Assembly: GCA_002336405.1 (NCBI GenBank)
Contig: DDEJ01000125.1
Span: forward strand, 1 to 13,192
Origin: Rhodobacteraceae bacterium UBA1957
Lineage (GTDB): Bacteria > Pseudomonadota > Alphaproteobacteria > Rhodobacterales > Rhodobacteraceae
Reading direction: 5' to 3'
DNA length: 13,192 nt
Below are positions 1 through 6,392 of this stretch, one piece after another. Below the pieces are notes generated by a model, which saw only the letters and a program-made list of their open reading frames with translations, did no database searches and was not told where the DNA came from. Each line of letters opens with the position of its first letter. Position 1 is the first letter of the stretch. Both the position numbers and the translations under genes were made by a program.

Positions 1-192
1 ACTTCCGCATCATCTCACATCAAAACGTTCGGGTTTTGGAATGACAGGTGTATAATTGTGATAGTTAACGCCAAATTTGATTCACTAGAAATGATAGCGC
101 TATTCGGGGTGACCAGACGGCTCTTGCTCAAGGAGTGATCTTATCAAATAAAAATAATTTTATAAGATATTATATACTGTGGAGACTGAACC
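1..192. other. AT-rich non-coding stretch at left edge
   Basis: No convincing gene is visible here. A perfect TATAAT lies at 51-56, but the hexamer 17 bases upstream (TTCGGG, 28-33) is a poor -35 box. Positions 137-180 are extremely AT-rich and lie just upstream of the candidate sigma-54 promoter, where bent DNA or an IHF site would be expected. I could not match a full IHF consensus. One frame stays open from the window edge to a stop at 136-138, but its codon use (ata, cta, agg) does not resemble the genes in the window. Confidence 0.4.
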
Positions 193-209
193 TTGGCATA
201 ACTTTTGCG
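193..209 (+). promoter_or_regulatory. Candidate sigma-54 (-24/-12) promoter
   Basis: The sequence TTGGCATAACTTTTGCG fits the RpoN consensus YTGGCACG-N4-TTGCW. The GG (195-196) and GC (207-208) dinucleotides have the required 12-base phase, TTGGCA is intact, and TTGC is intact. The mismatches are the CG after TGGCA and the last W. Transcription would start near 220, leaving a leader of about 30 bases with a purine-rich ribosome-binding site before the ATG at 252. The AT-rich DNA upstream suits the looping such promoters need. Found by eye only; no activator site was identified. Confidence 0.45.
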
Positions 210-251
210 TTTATTGAAAACCTCAACACTATGAAGGGAGGGGTGTCCAAG

Positions 252-344
252 ATGAAAATCACCTTCACACGCGAAGGCTTAGTTGGCCTTAGCTCAACAA
301 TACTATCATTGTTGGTCGTATTTGGTTTGCTATCGGTATCTTGA
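252..344 (+). CDS. Small single-span membrane peptide, 30 aa
   Basis: This is a 30-residue protein of unknown function. Residues 1-8 (MKITFTRE) are short and partly charged. Residues 9-30 are almost continuously hydrophobic (G, L, V, I, F, S), which predicts one membrane span with the N-terminus inside. There is no signal-peptidase site. I chose ATG 252 because the purine-rich AAGGGAGGGG (234-243) sits at normal ribosome-binding distance. The same frame is open back to a GTG at 135, but those starts lie upstream of the proposed transcription start or inside the ribosome-binding site. The gene has its own candidate sigma-54 promoter and a strong terminator 38 bases after its stop, so it looks like a monocistronic unit. 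I do not recognise a family. It could be a stress-linked small membrane protein or a toxin-like peptide, but neither is shown. Confidence 0.5.
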   Translation: MKITFTREGLVGLSSTILSLLVVFGLLSVS

Positions 345-382
345 ATTAGGACAAAGCCACTCAGATGGGTGGAAAGCTAGAG

Positions 383-418
383 GGGCCGCAGGGTTAAGTC
401 TTGCGGCCCTTTTTTTTT
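383..418 (+). terminator. Rho-independent terminator
   Basis: GGGCCGCA (383-390) pairs perfectly with TGCGGCCC (402-409) around an 11-base loop and is followed by nine T residues (410-418). This is a textbook intrinsic terminator reading rightward and it closes the 30-aa gene unit. On the minus strand the T tract is missing, so it is not a good terminator for galE. Confidence 0.85.
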
Positions 419-503
419 AGACGGTGGTTTTTTTGACAACCCACACTGTGGCAAACCAGAAATTTTTGGACGTAACGGGTGCAGGGCCGGACAGATCAGC
501 CCG

Positions 504-1526
504 TCAAGCGCTATATCCCTCAGGGTTTTCAACCTGCCATCTCCATGCATCTGCGCAGATGTCAAAAATAGACTGTTGCGCCCTCCAGCCAAAGGTTTTT
601 TCAGCCAGTTGCGCATCGGCGTAAAACCGTGCCAAATCGCCGGGACGGCGGGTGGTGATGGTTGTCGCAATAGGCCGGCCGCTCACTTCGGCGAAGGCCG
701 CTGCTAGTTCGAGCACCGTCACGCCGCGTCCGGTCCCGATATTGAAAACCTGAAAGCCGCGGTTGGAGCGGGCATGTTCAATCGCAGCTAGATGGGCACG
801 TGCCAAATCACCCACATGAATGTAATCACGCTCTCCAGTTCCGTCACGGGTTTCGAAATCATTACCAAACACCGTCAGGGCGGGTCGGTGTCCACCGGCA
901 ACTTGTGCGAGAAACGGCATCAGGTTGTCTGGTACACCTTTGGGGTTTTCGCCAATTTGCCCGGAAGGATGCGCGCCAGCAGGGTTAAAATAGCGCAAGC
1001 ACAAGGCAGATGCGTCGCGATGGGTGACGCTCCAGTCACGCAAGATGTGCTCAATCATCAATTTCGAGCGTCCATAGGGGTTTGCTGGTTCTGTCGGATG
1101 CTGTTCGTCATAGGGTAGGTATTTTGGCAGGCCATAGACTGTGGCTGATGAGGAAAAGACAATTTTGTGACAACCCACCCGGTCCATTTCTGCCAGCAAT
1201 GAAAGGGTGCCGCCAATGTTCTGGCGATAATAATCGAGGGGTCTGGCAACGCTGGCCCCCACCGCTTTTAATCCGGCGCAATGGATCACGCCATGGGGCT
1301 GGAACCGCTGTAATTCTGTGGCAACGGCAGCGGTATCGCGCAGGTCTGCCTGCACAAAAGCCAAGCCGCGCTTGGTCAGCTGTTTCACCCGGTGCAATGC
1401 CGCGACGTGGCTGTTGGACAGATCGTCAATCACGCTTATATCGTGTCCTGCATTCAGTAATTCGATGATGCAATGGGTGCCGATATAGCCGGCACCTCCG
1501 GTTACAAGAAGTTTCAAAATAAACAT
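504..1526 (-). CDS. galE: UDP-glucose 4-epimerase
   Basis: Interconverts UDP-glucose and UDP-galactose in the cytoplasm through a bound NAD(H), supplying galactose for surface polysaccharides and the Leloir pathway. The 340 residues show the extended short-chain dehydrogenase fold. The dinucleotide loop TGGAGYIG is at 9-16, SSSATVYG with the catalytic Ser/Thr at 125-132, the YxxxK pair at Tyr151 and Lys155, LRYFNPAGAHPSG at 177-189 and GTGERDYIHVGDLA at 229-242. Length is normal for bacterial GalE. The open frame begins at ATG 1526, but a TTG at 1517 gives the more typical N-terminus MKLLVTGG and has better spacing to the GTGAG purine stretch, so the real start may be 1517. The nearest gene on the same strand is the CIA30-like gene 241 bases upstream. 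UDP-glucuronate epimerases are close relatives, but the motifs favour GalE. Confidence 0.95.
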   Translation of the reverse strand: MFILKLLVTGGAGYIGTHCIIELLNAGHDISVIDDLSNSHVAALHRVKQLTKRGLAFVQADLRDTAAVATELQRFQPHGVIHCAGLKAVGASVARPLDYYRQNIGGTLSLLAEMDRVGCHKIVFSSSATVYGLPKYLPYDEQHPTEPANPYGRSKLMIEHILRDWSVTHRDASALCLRYFNPAGAHPSGQIGENPKGVPDNLMPFLAQVAGGHRPALTVFGNDFETRDGTGERDYIHVGDLARAHLAAIEHARSNRGFQVFNIGTGRGVTVLELAAAFAEVSGRPIATTITTRRPGDLARFYADAQLAEKTFGWRAQQSIFDICADAWRWQVENPEGYSA

Positions 1527-1559
1527 CTCACTTTAAATTTTTTGGCGTTAAAATGCAGG

Positions 1560-1580
1560 GCTCTGTCCAGCTTGCAGAGC
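1560..1580 (-). repeat. Small hairpin in the galE leader
   Basis: GCTCTG (1560-1565) and CAGAGC (1575-1580) form a perfect 6-bp inverted repeat with a 9-base loop, about 35 bases before the galE start. No T tract follows on either strand, so it is not a standard terminator. It could shape the galE leader RNA or be chance. Nothing else was recognised in 1527-1767. Confidence 0.25.
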
Positions 1581-1767
1581 ATTATTAACCCCTTATGTTT
1601 ACAAGACTTAAACGTAACAGAGAAGGCCCAACCCGTCCATACCGGACTGGTGGTGCGCTTCGCCGTCATACACTTTACACGGTCCGTTCGCTCGCATCAG
1701 CGCCAATAATTACTGTTTGCTGGGGATGTTACTGGCGACGGTGCGCGGCTTACCGCACAAGGTACGG

Positions 1768-2316
1768 TTAGTAAAACCCAACTTCGGCAACCTGAATATC
1801 GGCGCTGTGGGCGCGGCCATAGGCGACGATACCAATGGACTTCAGAGACGTTGGCTTTGGCACTTTTCGCAATATTCTGTTGGATTTTTTAAAGCTGTCA
1901 AATGGCAGGCGTATCTCTTGCCAGGTTTCAGTCACGTCAAAGGCAGCCTGATAATAATGCCAAGGCAACAGTGTTCCAGATGTCCTCAAATGCACGAAAT
2001 AGCCTTGATTGTTGCCGCGGACTTTGATCGTTATCCCAGTACTTTTTGCAGATGGCTTCGTTTTGAGGTCATGGGCGAACTGGATGAAACCACCGTTGTT
2101 CTCAAGGCTTACTGTGCCGGTCATATGGGCAAAGGACGTGTCACTCTCTTGGATAAAGCTGACCTGTCCTTGTGATACGCCGCCCATCACCTGATCTGAG
2201 ACGAACCGCCAGCGGGTTTCGGGGCTTGATTTGAAGTTTTCCAAAACCATGTCCTCGGCTTGTGTCGGGCTCCCCAAAGTGAAGGCCAGTAATATAGCTG
2301 ATATTAGGTATTTCAT
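1768..2316 (-). CDS. Secreted CIA30-family protein
   Basis: The 182-residue protein belongs to the CIA30 family (complex I intermediate-associated protein 30), whose mitochondrial member NDUFAF1 helps assemble respiratory complex I. The bacterial role is not established. Residues 1-20 form a typical Sec signal peptide with cleavage expected after TQA, so the mature protein is probably periplasmic. Family signatures are WRFVSDQVMGGVS (36-48), LENNGGFIQ (71-79), the PWHYYQAAF segment (118-126) and the TWQEIRLPFDSF block (131-142). The fold is expected to be a beta-sandwich of the galactose-binding type. ATG 2316 is supported by AAAAGG about 10-15 bases upstream and by a candidate promoter at 2343-2372. 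No complex I gene is nearby, so any link to respiration comes from the family name alone. Confidence 0.85.
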   Translation of the reverse strand: MKYLISAILLAFTLGSPTQAEDMVLENFKSSPETRWRFVSDQVMGGVSQGQVSFIQESDTSFAHMTGTVSLENNGGFIQFAHDLKTKPSAKSTGITIKVRGNNQGYFVHLRTSGTLLPWHYYQAAFDVTETWQEIRLPFDSFKKSNRILRKVPKPTSLKSIGIVAYGRAHSADIQVAEVGFY

Positions 2317-2342
2317 GTTTTATAGCCTTTTAAAATCTACGT

Positions 2343-2372
2343 AGTATATAATTCGATTTTGAAAAATGTCTA
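2343..2372 (-). promoter_or_regulatory. Candidate sigma-70 promoter of the CIA30 gene
   Basis: Read on the minus strand, TAGACA (2372-2367) is a 5/6 match to the -35 box and TATACT (2348-2343) a 5/6 match to the -10 box, with 18 bases between. Transcription would start near 2336, giving a leader of about 20 bases before ATG 2316. The 8-bp palindrome CTACGTAG (2337-2344) overlaps the start region and could be an operator or chance. Confidence 0.4.
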
Positions 2373-2399
2373 ATAGCGGCAAAAACCCGCACCTTTCAA

Positions 2400-2421
2400 C
2401 CTGAGCCGTCCAAGGCTCAGG
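2400..2421 (-). terminator. Hairpin after the quinone oxidoreductase gene
   Basis: CCTGAGCC (2400-2407) and GGCTCAGG (2414-2421) form a perfect 8-bp stem with a 6-base loop, 49 bases beyond the stop of the upstream minus-strand gene. It is followed on that strand by TTGAAAGG and, a little later, by GGGTTTTTG, so the immediate U tract is weak. It most likely ends or trims the oxidoreductase transcript before the CIA30 promoter. Confidence 0.5.
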
Positions 2422-2470
2422 AGCCAAGTCATATCTCCCGCGCTGTTCAGTTGCACCAACAGCAGAGTGG

Positions 2471-3433
2471 TCAACCGATTTCGATGATCACCTTGCCGGT
2501 TGCTTTGCGTGTCCGCAATAGATCAAGGCCCTCATTGCAATCTGCCAACGGCAAGGTGTGGCTAATATGCGGTGTCAATTTTCCGTCCTGATACCATGCG
2601 ATCAGCTGCGCAAAGCTATCGGTCAACACCGAGGGTTTTATTTTGCTATAACCGCCCCAGTAATATCCGATCACAGTGAGGTTTTTAACCAGCAGGATAT
2701 TCGCTGGTATCTGAGGTACCTCGCCACTGGCAAAGCCCAAAGGCAGAATCCGTGCCTCAGGGTTGCACGCCCGCAAAGCCGCTTTAAATTGATCGCCGCC
2801 GACCGGATCATAGACAACATCTGCACCGCCCAGAGCGCGCACGATGTCGCGGATGTCATCGGTTTCGGAATTGATTAGATGGTCGGCCCCGGCGGCTTTG
2901 GAAACCTGTAACTTGTCGTCACCCCGCGCACATGCAATGACCTCGGCCCCCATTAGTTTGCCCAACTCAACCGCCGTTAAGCCGACCCCGCCTGATGCAC
3001 CCAAGACCAATAGCCGTTCGCCGGGGCGTAAATGCGCTTTGTAATCCAGCGCCACATGCGAGGTTCCATAGGCCACCAAAAACGCGGCGGCATCGCGGTC
3101 GGACATTTCTGAAGGCACTGGCACGCAGATATCGGCGGCGATGGTGGCATATTCAGCCAGTCCCCCAAATCCGTTGTATGATGCAACCCGGTCACCAACC
3201 TGCAACTTGGTTACGCCGGTACCGACTTCGGTGACAGTACCGCAGATTTCCATACCCAGAGTAAAGGGCAATTGCGGCCGTTCCTGATAGGTGCCTTTGA
3301 TGATCAAAAGATCGCCAAAGTTCAGCCCGCAGGTATGAATTTTAACCGTTACCTGACCCGCCTCTGCCGTCGGAACTGGAATGTTGCGCAAGACTAGTGG
3401 CTGGTCATAGTCTGTAAGCTGCATTGCTTTCAT
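2471..3433 (-). CDS. NADPH:quinone oxidoreductase family protein
   Basis: A 320-residue member of the medium-chain dehydrogenase/reductase superfamily, quinone oxidoreductase branch. It probably uses NADPH to reduce quinones or related alpha,beta-unsaturated carbonyl compounds in the cytoplasm. The N-terminal GroES-like domain contains GLNFGDLLIIKG (36-47) and LGMEICGTV (59-67). The cysteine/histidine zinc ligands of alcohol dehydrogenases are absent, which fits the zinc-free branch. The Rossmann domain has LGASGGVG (144-151) for dinucleotide binding. Near the C-terminus, ATGKVIIEIG (311-320) is the usual ending. ATG 3433 is preceded by AAGGA at good distance, which favours it over the internal Met4. 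It is transcribed away from the mscS-like gene and shares a 254-base intergenic region with it. The substrate cannot be told from sequence. Confidence 0.9.
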   Translation of the reverse strand: MKAMQLTDYDQPLVLRNIPVPTAEAGQVTVKIHTCGLNFGDLLIIKGTYQERPQLPFTLGMEICGTVTEVGTGVTKLQVGDRVASYNGFGGLAEYATIAADICVPVPSEMSDRDAAAFLVAYGTSHVALDYKAHLRPGERLLVLGASGGVGLTAVELGKLMGAEVIACARGDDKLQVSKAAGADHLINSETDDIRDIVRALGGADVVYDPVGGDQFKAALRACNPEARILPLGFASGEVPQIPANILLVKNLTVIGYYWGGYSKIKPSVLTDSFAQLIAWYQDGKLTPHISHTLPLADCNEGLDLLRTRKATGKVIIEIG

Positions 3434-3494
3434 ATCTGCTGTCCTTTTCTTCTATGCGGCGAGCGGTTATTCGGCTCTGTTATGCGCGGCCTAC

Positions 3495-3514
3495 TTGCAT
3501 TTTCAATCATGCAA
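3495..3514. promoter_or_regulatory. Inverted repeat, possible operator
   Basis: TTGCAT (3495-3500) and ATGCAA (3509-3514) form a perfect 6-bp inverted repeat with an 8-base AT-rich spacer. It lies between the divergent oxidoreductase and mscS-like genes, about 60 bases before the oxidoreductase start. The 14-base centre spacing suits a dimeric helix-turn-helix regulator. No regulator gene is adjacent, so this is only a candidate. Confidence 0.3.
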
Positions 3515-3606
3515 TTGCCCGATTGTATCGTCATGCTTGGCTGCGTAGATTGAACCAAATCAGGAATCAAGTACCAACCGCATGTGATCGCCAAAAGCTA
3601 AGTGTC

Positions 3607-3629
3607 GCCCAAGTGCTGGGCCTCTTTTT
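3607..3629 (+). terminator. Terminator-like hairpin before mscS
   Basis: GCCCA (3607-3611) pairs with TGGGC (3617-3621) around a 5-base loop, followed by CTCTTTTT. The shape is that of a short intrinsic terminator reading rightward, yet no plus-strand gene lies upstream within the intergenic region. It might attenuate the mscS-like gene, end a small RNA, or be chance. The stem is short. Confidence 0.35.
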
Positions 3630-3687
3630 CGGTCATGCGCGGACGAATAACTGAGTGCCAAATAAATATTACGAAGGGAATATAGCA

Positions 3688-4515
3688 ATGAGCGTGATAC
3701 TGTCTTTGCAGAGTTTTTTATCGACGCAGCCGGTGATCGATTTCATGACGAACATTCTGGCGGCCATCTGTGTGTTGCTAGTGACTTTTATATTGTCACG
3801 TTGGGTAAAATCATCGATTGCGCGCATGGGCTTCAAATATGATCAGCTCGACGATACGTTGTTTGTCTTTCTCAGCAAGTTTTCGCAAATTGTGGTTATC
3901 ATTGTGGGTGCGACCTTCGTGCTCAACAGCTTTGGGGTTCAGACTACCTCAATTGTGGCGTTGTTGGGGGCCGCGGGTCTTGCTGTGGGCTTGGCGCTGC
4001 AAGGCACGTTGTCAAATTTTGCGGCTGGCATCATGCTGATTGTGTTTCGGCCTTTCAAACAAGGGGATTTTGTCTCGGTGTCGGGTCAGTCTGGCACGGT
4101 GAAAGAAATCTCTATTTTTACCACTGAATTGGCAACCACGGATAATTTGCAGGTGATTGTTCCCAACGGTCAGGTTTGGGGCGCACCAATTACAAATTAT
4201 TCAGTGTATGACAAACGCCGGCTTGATCTTGTTTTCAGCGTCTCCTACGGCACTGATCTGGGGCGGGCAGACACCGTACTGGCGGATCTGGTCGCAGGCG
4301 ATGCGCGTATCCACAAAGGGCCAGATCCCTTGATTAAAGTCAGCGCTTTGAACCAGAGCTCGGTCGATTTTACGTTGCGGCTGTGGTGCGACGCTTCTGA
4401 TTATTTGACGCTAAAGTTTGATATGACCCGCAGTGTGAAAGAGGCTTTTGATGCCGCAGGAATTGAAATCCCGTTTCCAACCACCAGGATTGTTAATTCT
4501 ACCGACCCGAACTGA
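3688..4515 (+). CDS. Small mechanosensitive channel, MscS family
   Basis: A 275-residue inner-membrane channel of the MscS family, which opens under membrane tension to release solutes when cells meet a drop in osmolarity. Three membrane spans fit around 18-39, 62-82 and 87-117. The third carries the glycine/alanine-rich pore helix (GAAGLAVGLALQG, 94-106) and ends in FRPFKQGDFV (120-129), the hallmark junction with the cytoplasmic beta domain. The IVPNGQVWGAPITNYS block (157-172) is the second signature. Length is close to E. coli MscS, so it is the minimal form without extra N-terminal domains. I chose ATG 3688 because GAAGGGAA lies about 10 bases upstream; the frame is open back to GTG 3655, which lacks such a site. 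The metallopeptidase gene follows after 65 bases with no terminator seen, so they may be cotranscribed. Confidence 0.93.
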   Translation: MSVILSLQSFLSTQPVIDFMTNILAAICVLLVTFILSRWVKSSIARMGFKYDQLDDTLFVFLSKFSQIVVIIVGATFVLNSFGVQTTSIVALLGAAGLAVGLALQGTLSNFAAGIMLIVFRPFKQGDFVSVSGQSGTVKEISIFTTELATTDNLQVIVPNGQVWGAPITNYSVYDKRRLDLVFSVSYGTDLGRADTVLADLVAGDARIHKGPDPLIKVSALNQSSVDFTLRLWCDASDYLTLKFDMTRSVKEAFDAAGIEIPFPTTRIVNSTDPN

Positions 4516-4580
4516 GTGCCGCAGCAAGCTGCTCCCTGAGGGCCGCTGTTCGGGATGGGCAGAGCAAGTGGAGATATGAG

Positions 4581-6101
4581 ATGGCACGGCCAAAAATAGC
4601 GATCGCCAGTTTTCAACATGAGACAAATACCTTTGCCCCATTTGTGACCGATTGGGAGCAATTTATGACACCGGGGTCGTGGCCGGCCTATTGCGTTGGC
4701 GACCGGATGTTTGAGACTTGCACGGGGCTGAATATTCCCATTAGTGGGTTTATTGAAACGGCTTCGATGTGTGATCTGGTTCCCATTTCTTATGCTGTGG
4801 CAGAACCGGGCGGTCTGGTCGCACAAACGGCTTTTGACGCGATTTGTGACCGCATGTTGGCGGGGATCAAAGCAGCGGGGCCGCTGGATGGGCTGTACCT
4901 CGATCTGCACGGCGCCATGGTGACGGAACAGGCGGATGATGGCGAGGCGTTGCTGTTACAACGGCTTCGCGCACTTGTCGGAGTGGATTTGCCGATTGTT
5001 GTCAGTCTTGATCTGCACGGCAATATCAGCCCGGAATTTTGTAATTTAGTCAGTGCGATGGTGATCTATCGCACCTATCCTCATATTGATATGGCCGAGA
5101 CCGGGCGGCGCGCAGCAAAGGTGTTTGAAACGATACTGCGCCGCAAAAAACTGCCGTACAAGTCTTTTCAGCAATTGAATTTCATGGTGCCAATCACCGC
5201 CCAGTCGACCCGCAGACAACCCGCGCAGCAGTTGTATCAAGGGCTTGAAGATCTTGAGGGTGAGGCAGTTTTGTCGGTTGATCTGGCGTTTGGCTTTCCA
5301 CCGGCCGACATTCCAAACTGCGGTATATCGGTCTTTGCTTGTGGTTATGATCAAGCCGCGGTTGCAGCGGCCACCGCAACGGTTGTTGCGGCGCTAGACG
5401 ATGCCGAAGACAGTTTTGACGACCAGTTGATGGCGATGGATGCGGCCGTGCAAACCGCAGATTATCTGACAAAACAGGCGCAGCGACCGGTGATTATTGC
5501 GGATCCACAAGACAACCCCGGTGCTGGTTCAAGTGGTGACAGCACGGGTATTCTTGCAGCATTGCTAAAGCATCGCATCCCGGCGCTCTTGGGCATGTTC
5601 TGGGCGCCTGAGGCGGCTTTTTTGTGCCACCAAGCTGGCGTCGGGGCGCAGGTTCAGCTGACCCTTGGCGGCACATTTCCCGACCAAAATGGTCCAGAAA
5701 TTGTCGTGACTGGATCGGTTAAACACCTGTCAGAGGGTCGCTTTATTTGCGCGGGGCCTATGCTAGCAGGCATTGCGGCCAATCTTGGCAAGATGGCTGC
5801 GGTGACAATCACGTTGGAAAATCGCGGTGAAATTGTCGTTGTGATCGGCTCAAATCGGGCGCAGACGGCAGATCGAGAGGTTTTTCGTCACATTGGCTGT
5901 GATCCCGAAAGCTATGGGATCGTGGTTGTCAAAAGTGCTATTCATTTTCTGGCGGATTTTGAACCGATTGCCGAGACGGTGCTGTTCGCAGTCGCTGCTG
6001 GTCAAAACCCATGTAAACTCACCGAGATCCCCTATAAAAAACTGCGCTCAGGGCTGCGGCTTGGGGCCCAGGGTCCTGCGTTTATCAGGCCGGAACATTA
6101 A
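4581..6101 (+). CDS. M81 family metallopeptidase, MlrC-like
   Basis: A 506-residue protein of peptidase family M81, named after MlrC (microcystinase C), which degrades linearised microcystin peptides in sphingomonads. The N-terminal domain has QHETNTF (12-18), LDLHGAM (107-113), SLDLHGN (142-148) and YRTYPHID (163-170), whose Asp and His residues are the likely zinc ligands. The C-terminal domain carries DPQDNPGAGSSGDST (308-322) and KSAIHF (451-456). Length is normal for the family. ATG 4581 has a GGAG element about 10 bases upstream. There are no mlrA, mlrB or mlrD-type neighbours, so microcystin breakdown is unlikely. A role in peptide or amide turnover is more reasonable, but the substrate is unknown. 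The gene lies 65 bases behind the MscS-like gene and 291 bases before nadE. Confidence 0.9.
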   Translation: MARPKIAIASFQHETNTFAPFVTDWEQFMTPGSWPAYCVGDRMFETCTGLNIPISGFIETASMCDLVPISYAVAEPGGLVAQTAFDAICDRMLAGIKAAGPLDGLYLDLHGAMVTEQADDGEALLLQRLRALVGVDLPIVVSLDLHGNISPEFCNLVSAMVIYRTYPHIDMAETGRRAAKVFETILRRKKLPYKSFQQLNFMVPITAQSTRRQPAQQLYQGLEDLEGEAVLSVDLAFGFPPADIPNCGISVFACGYDQAAVAAATATVVAALDDAEDSFDDQLMAMDAAVQTADYLTKQAQRPVIIADPQDNPGAGSSGDSTGILAALLKHRIPALLGMFWAPEAAFLCHQAGVGAQVQLTLGGTFPDQNGPEIVVTGSVKHLSEGRFICAGPMLAGIAANLGKMAAVTITLENRGEIVVVIGSNRAQTADREVFRHIGCDPESYGIVVVKSAIHFLADFEPIAETVLFAVAAGQNPCKLTEIPYKKLRSGLRLGAQGPAFIRPEH

Positions 6102-6165
6102 AGCTTGGTCTGACGCCAAATGCGTCTTGCTACCCGCTGGCAATACCTTTTTTTCTGGCATGGCC

Positions 6166-6213
6166 ATTGCGATGTGGTGCCGCTGTTCGACATGAAAGCT
6201 TTGGTATCGCAAT
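6166..6213. repeat. 8-bp inverted repeat in the gap before nadE
   Basis: ATTGCGAT (6166-6173) and ATCGCAAT (6206-6213) are perfect inverted copies 32 bases apart, with a further ATTGCG at 6221-6226. They lie in the 291-base gap between the metallopeptidase gene and nadE. Possible meanings are a regulator binding site in two or three half-copies, or an RNA stem. The gap also has a 5-bp hairpin, GACGC/GCGTC (6112-6126), without a T tract. I see no credible gene or clear promoter in 6102-6392. Confidence 0.3.
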
Positions 6214-6392
6214 AGAGCGCATTGCGGTGGCAATTGGTTGGTTTGAGACAGAGGCTTTGAGATCACGTAACAGAAAAATCTTCTTAACAGGTTGGATCTG
6301 GGCGGTTTCGCGCGAAAATCATCCCACGCCCCCCTTTTCCTTGGCGTGTGATCTGCTAAGTCAACGGTTGAGATATTGAAAAGGCACCAAAC

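Noticed and set aside
28..56. Sigma-70 promoter with a perfect TATAAT at 51-56
   Set aside because: The -35 position reads TTCGGG, a poor match, and nothing downstream clearly needs it, although an AT-rich region makes chance TATAAT likely.
1..138. Frame open from the left edge to a stop at 136-138, possibly the tail of an upstream gene
   Set aside because: Forty-five codons without a stop is not unusual by chance. The codons are atypical for the window, and no domain or motif was recognised.
135..251. Longer version of the small membrane peptide starting at GTG 135 or ATG 231
   Set aside because: There is no ribosome-binding site before GTG 135, it precedes the proposed transcription start, and ATG 231 overlaps the ribosome-binding site that serves ATG 252.
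3424..3654. 76-codon frame between the oxidoreductase and mscS-like genes
   Set aside because: No ribosome-binding site, an arginine-rich low-information product, and it spans the divergent promoter region.
3655..3687. GTG 3655 as start of the mscS-like gene
   Set aside because: ATG 3688 has a good GAAGGGAA ribosome-binding site. The extra 11 residues are not typical of MscS N-termini.
4401..4910. 169-codon minus-strand frame across the mscS/M81 junction
   Set aside because: It is antisense to two well-supported genes and its translation has no domain character.
6167..6379. 70-codon frame in the gap before nadE, starting with TTG
   Set aside because: No ribosome-binding site and no recognisable protein features; it also runs through the inverted repeat.
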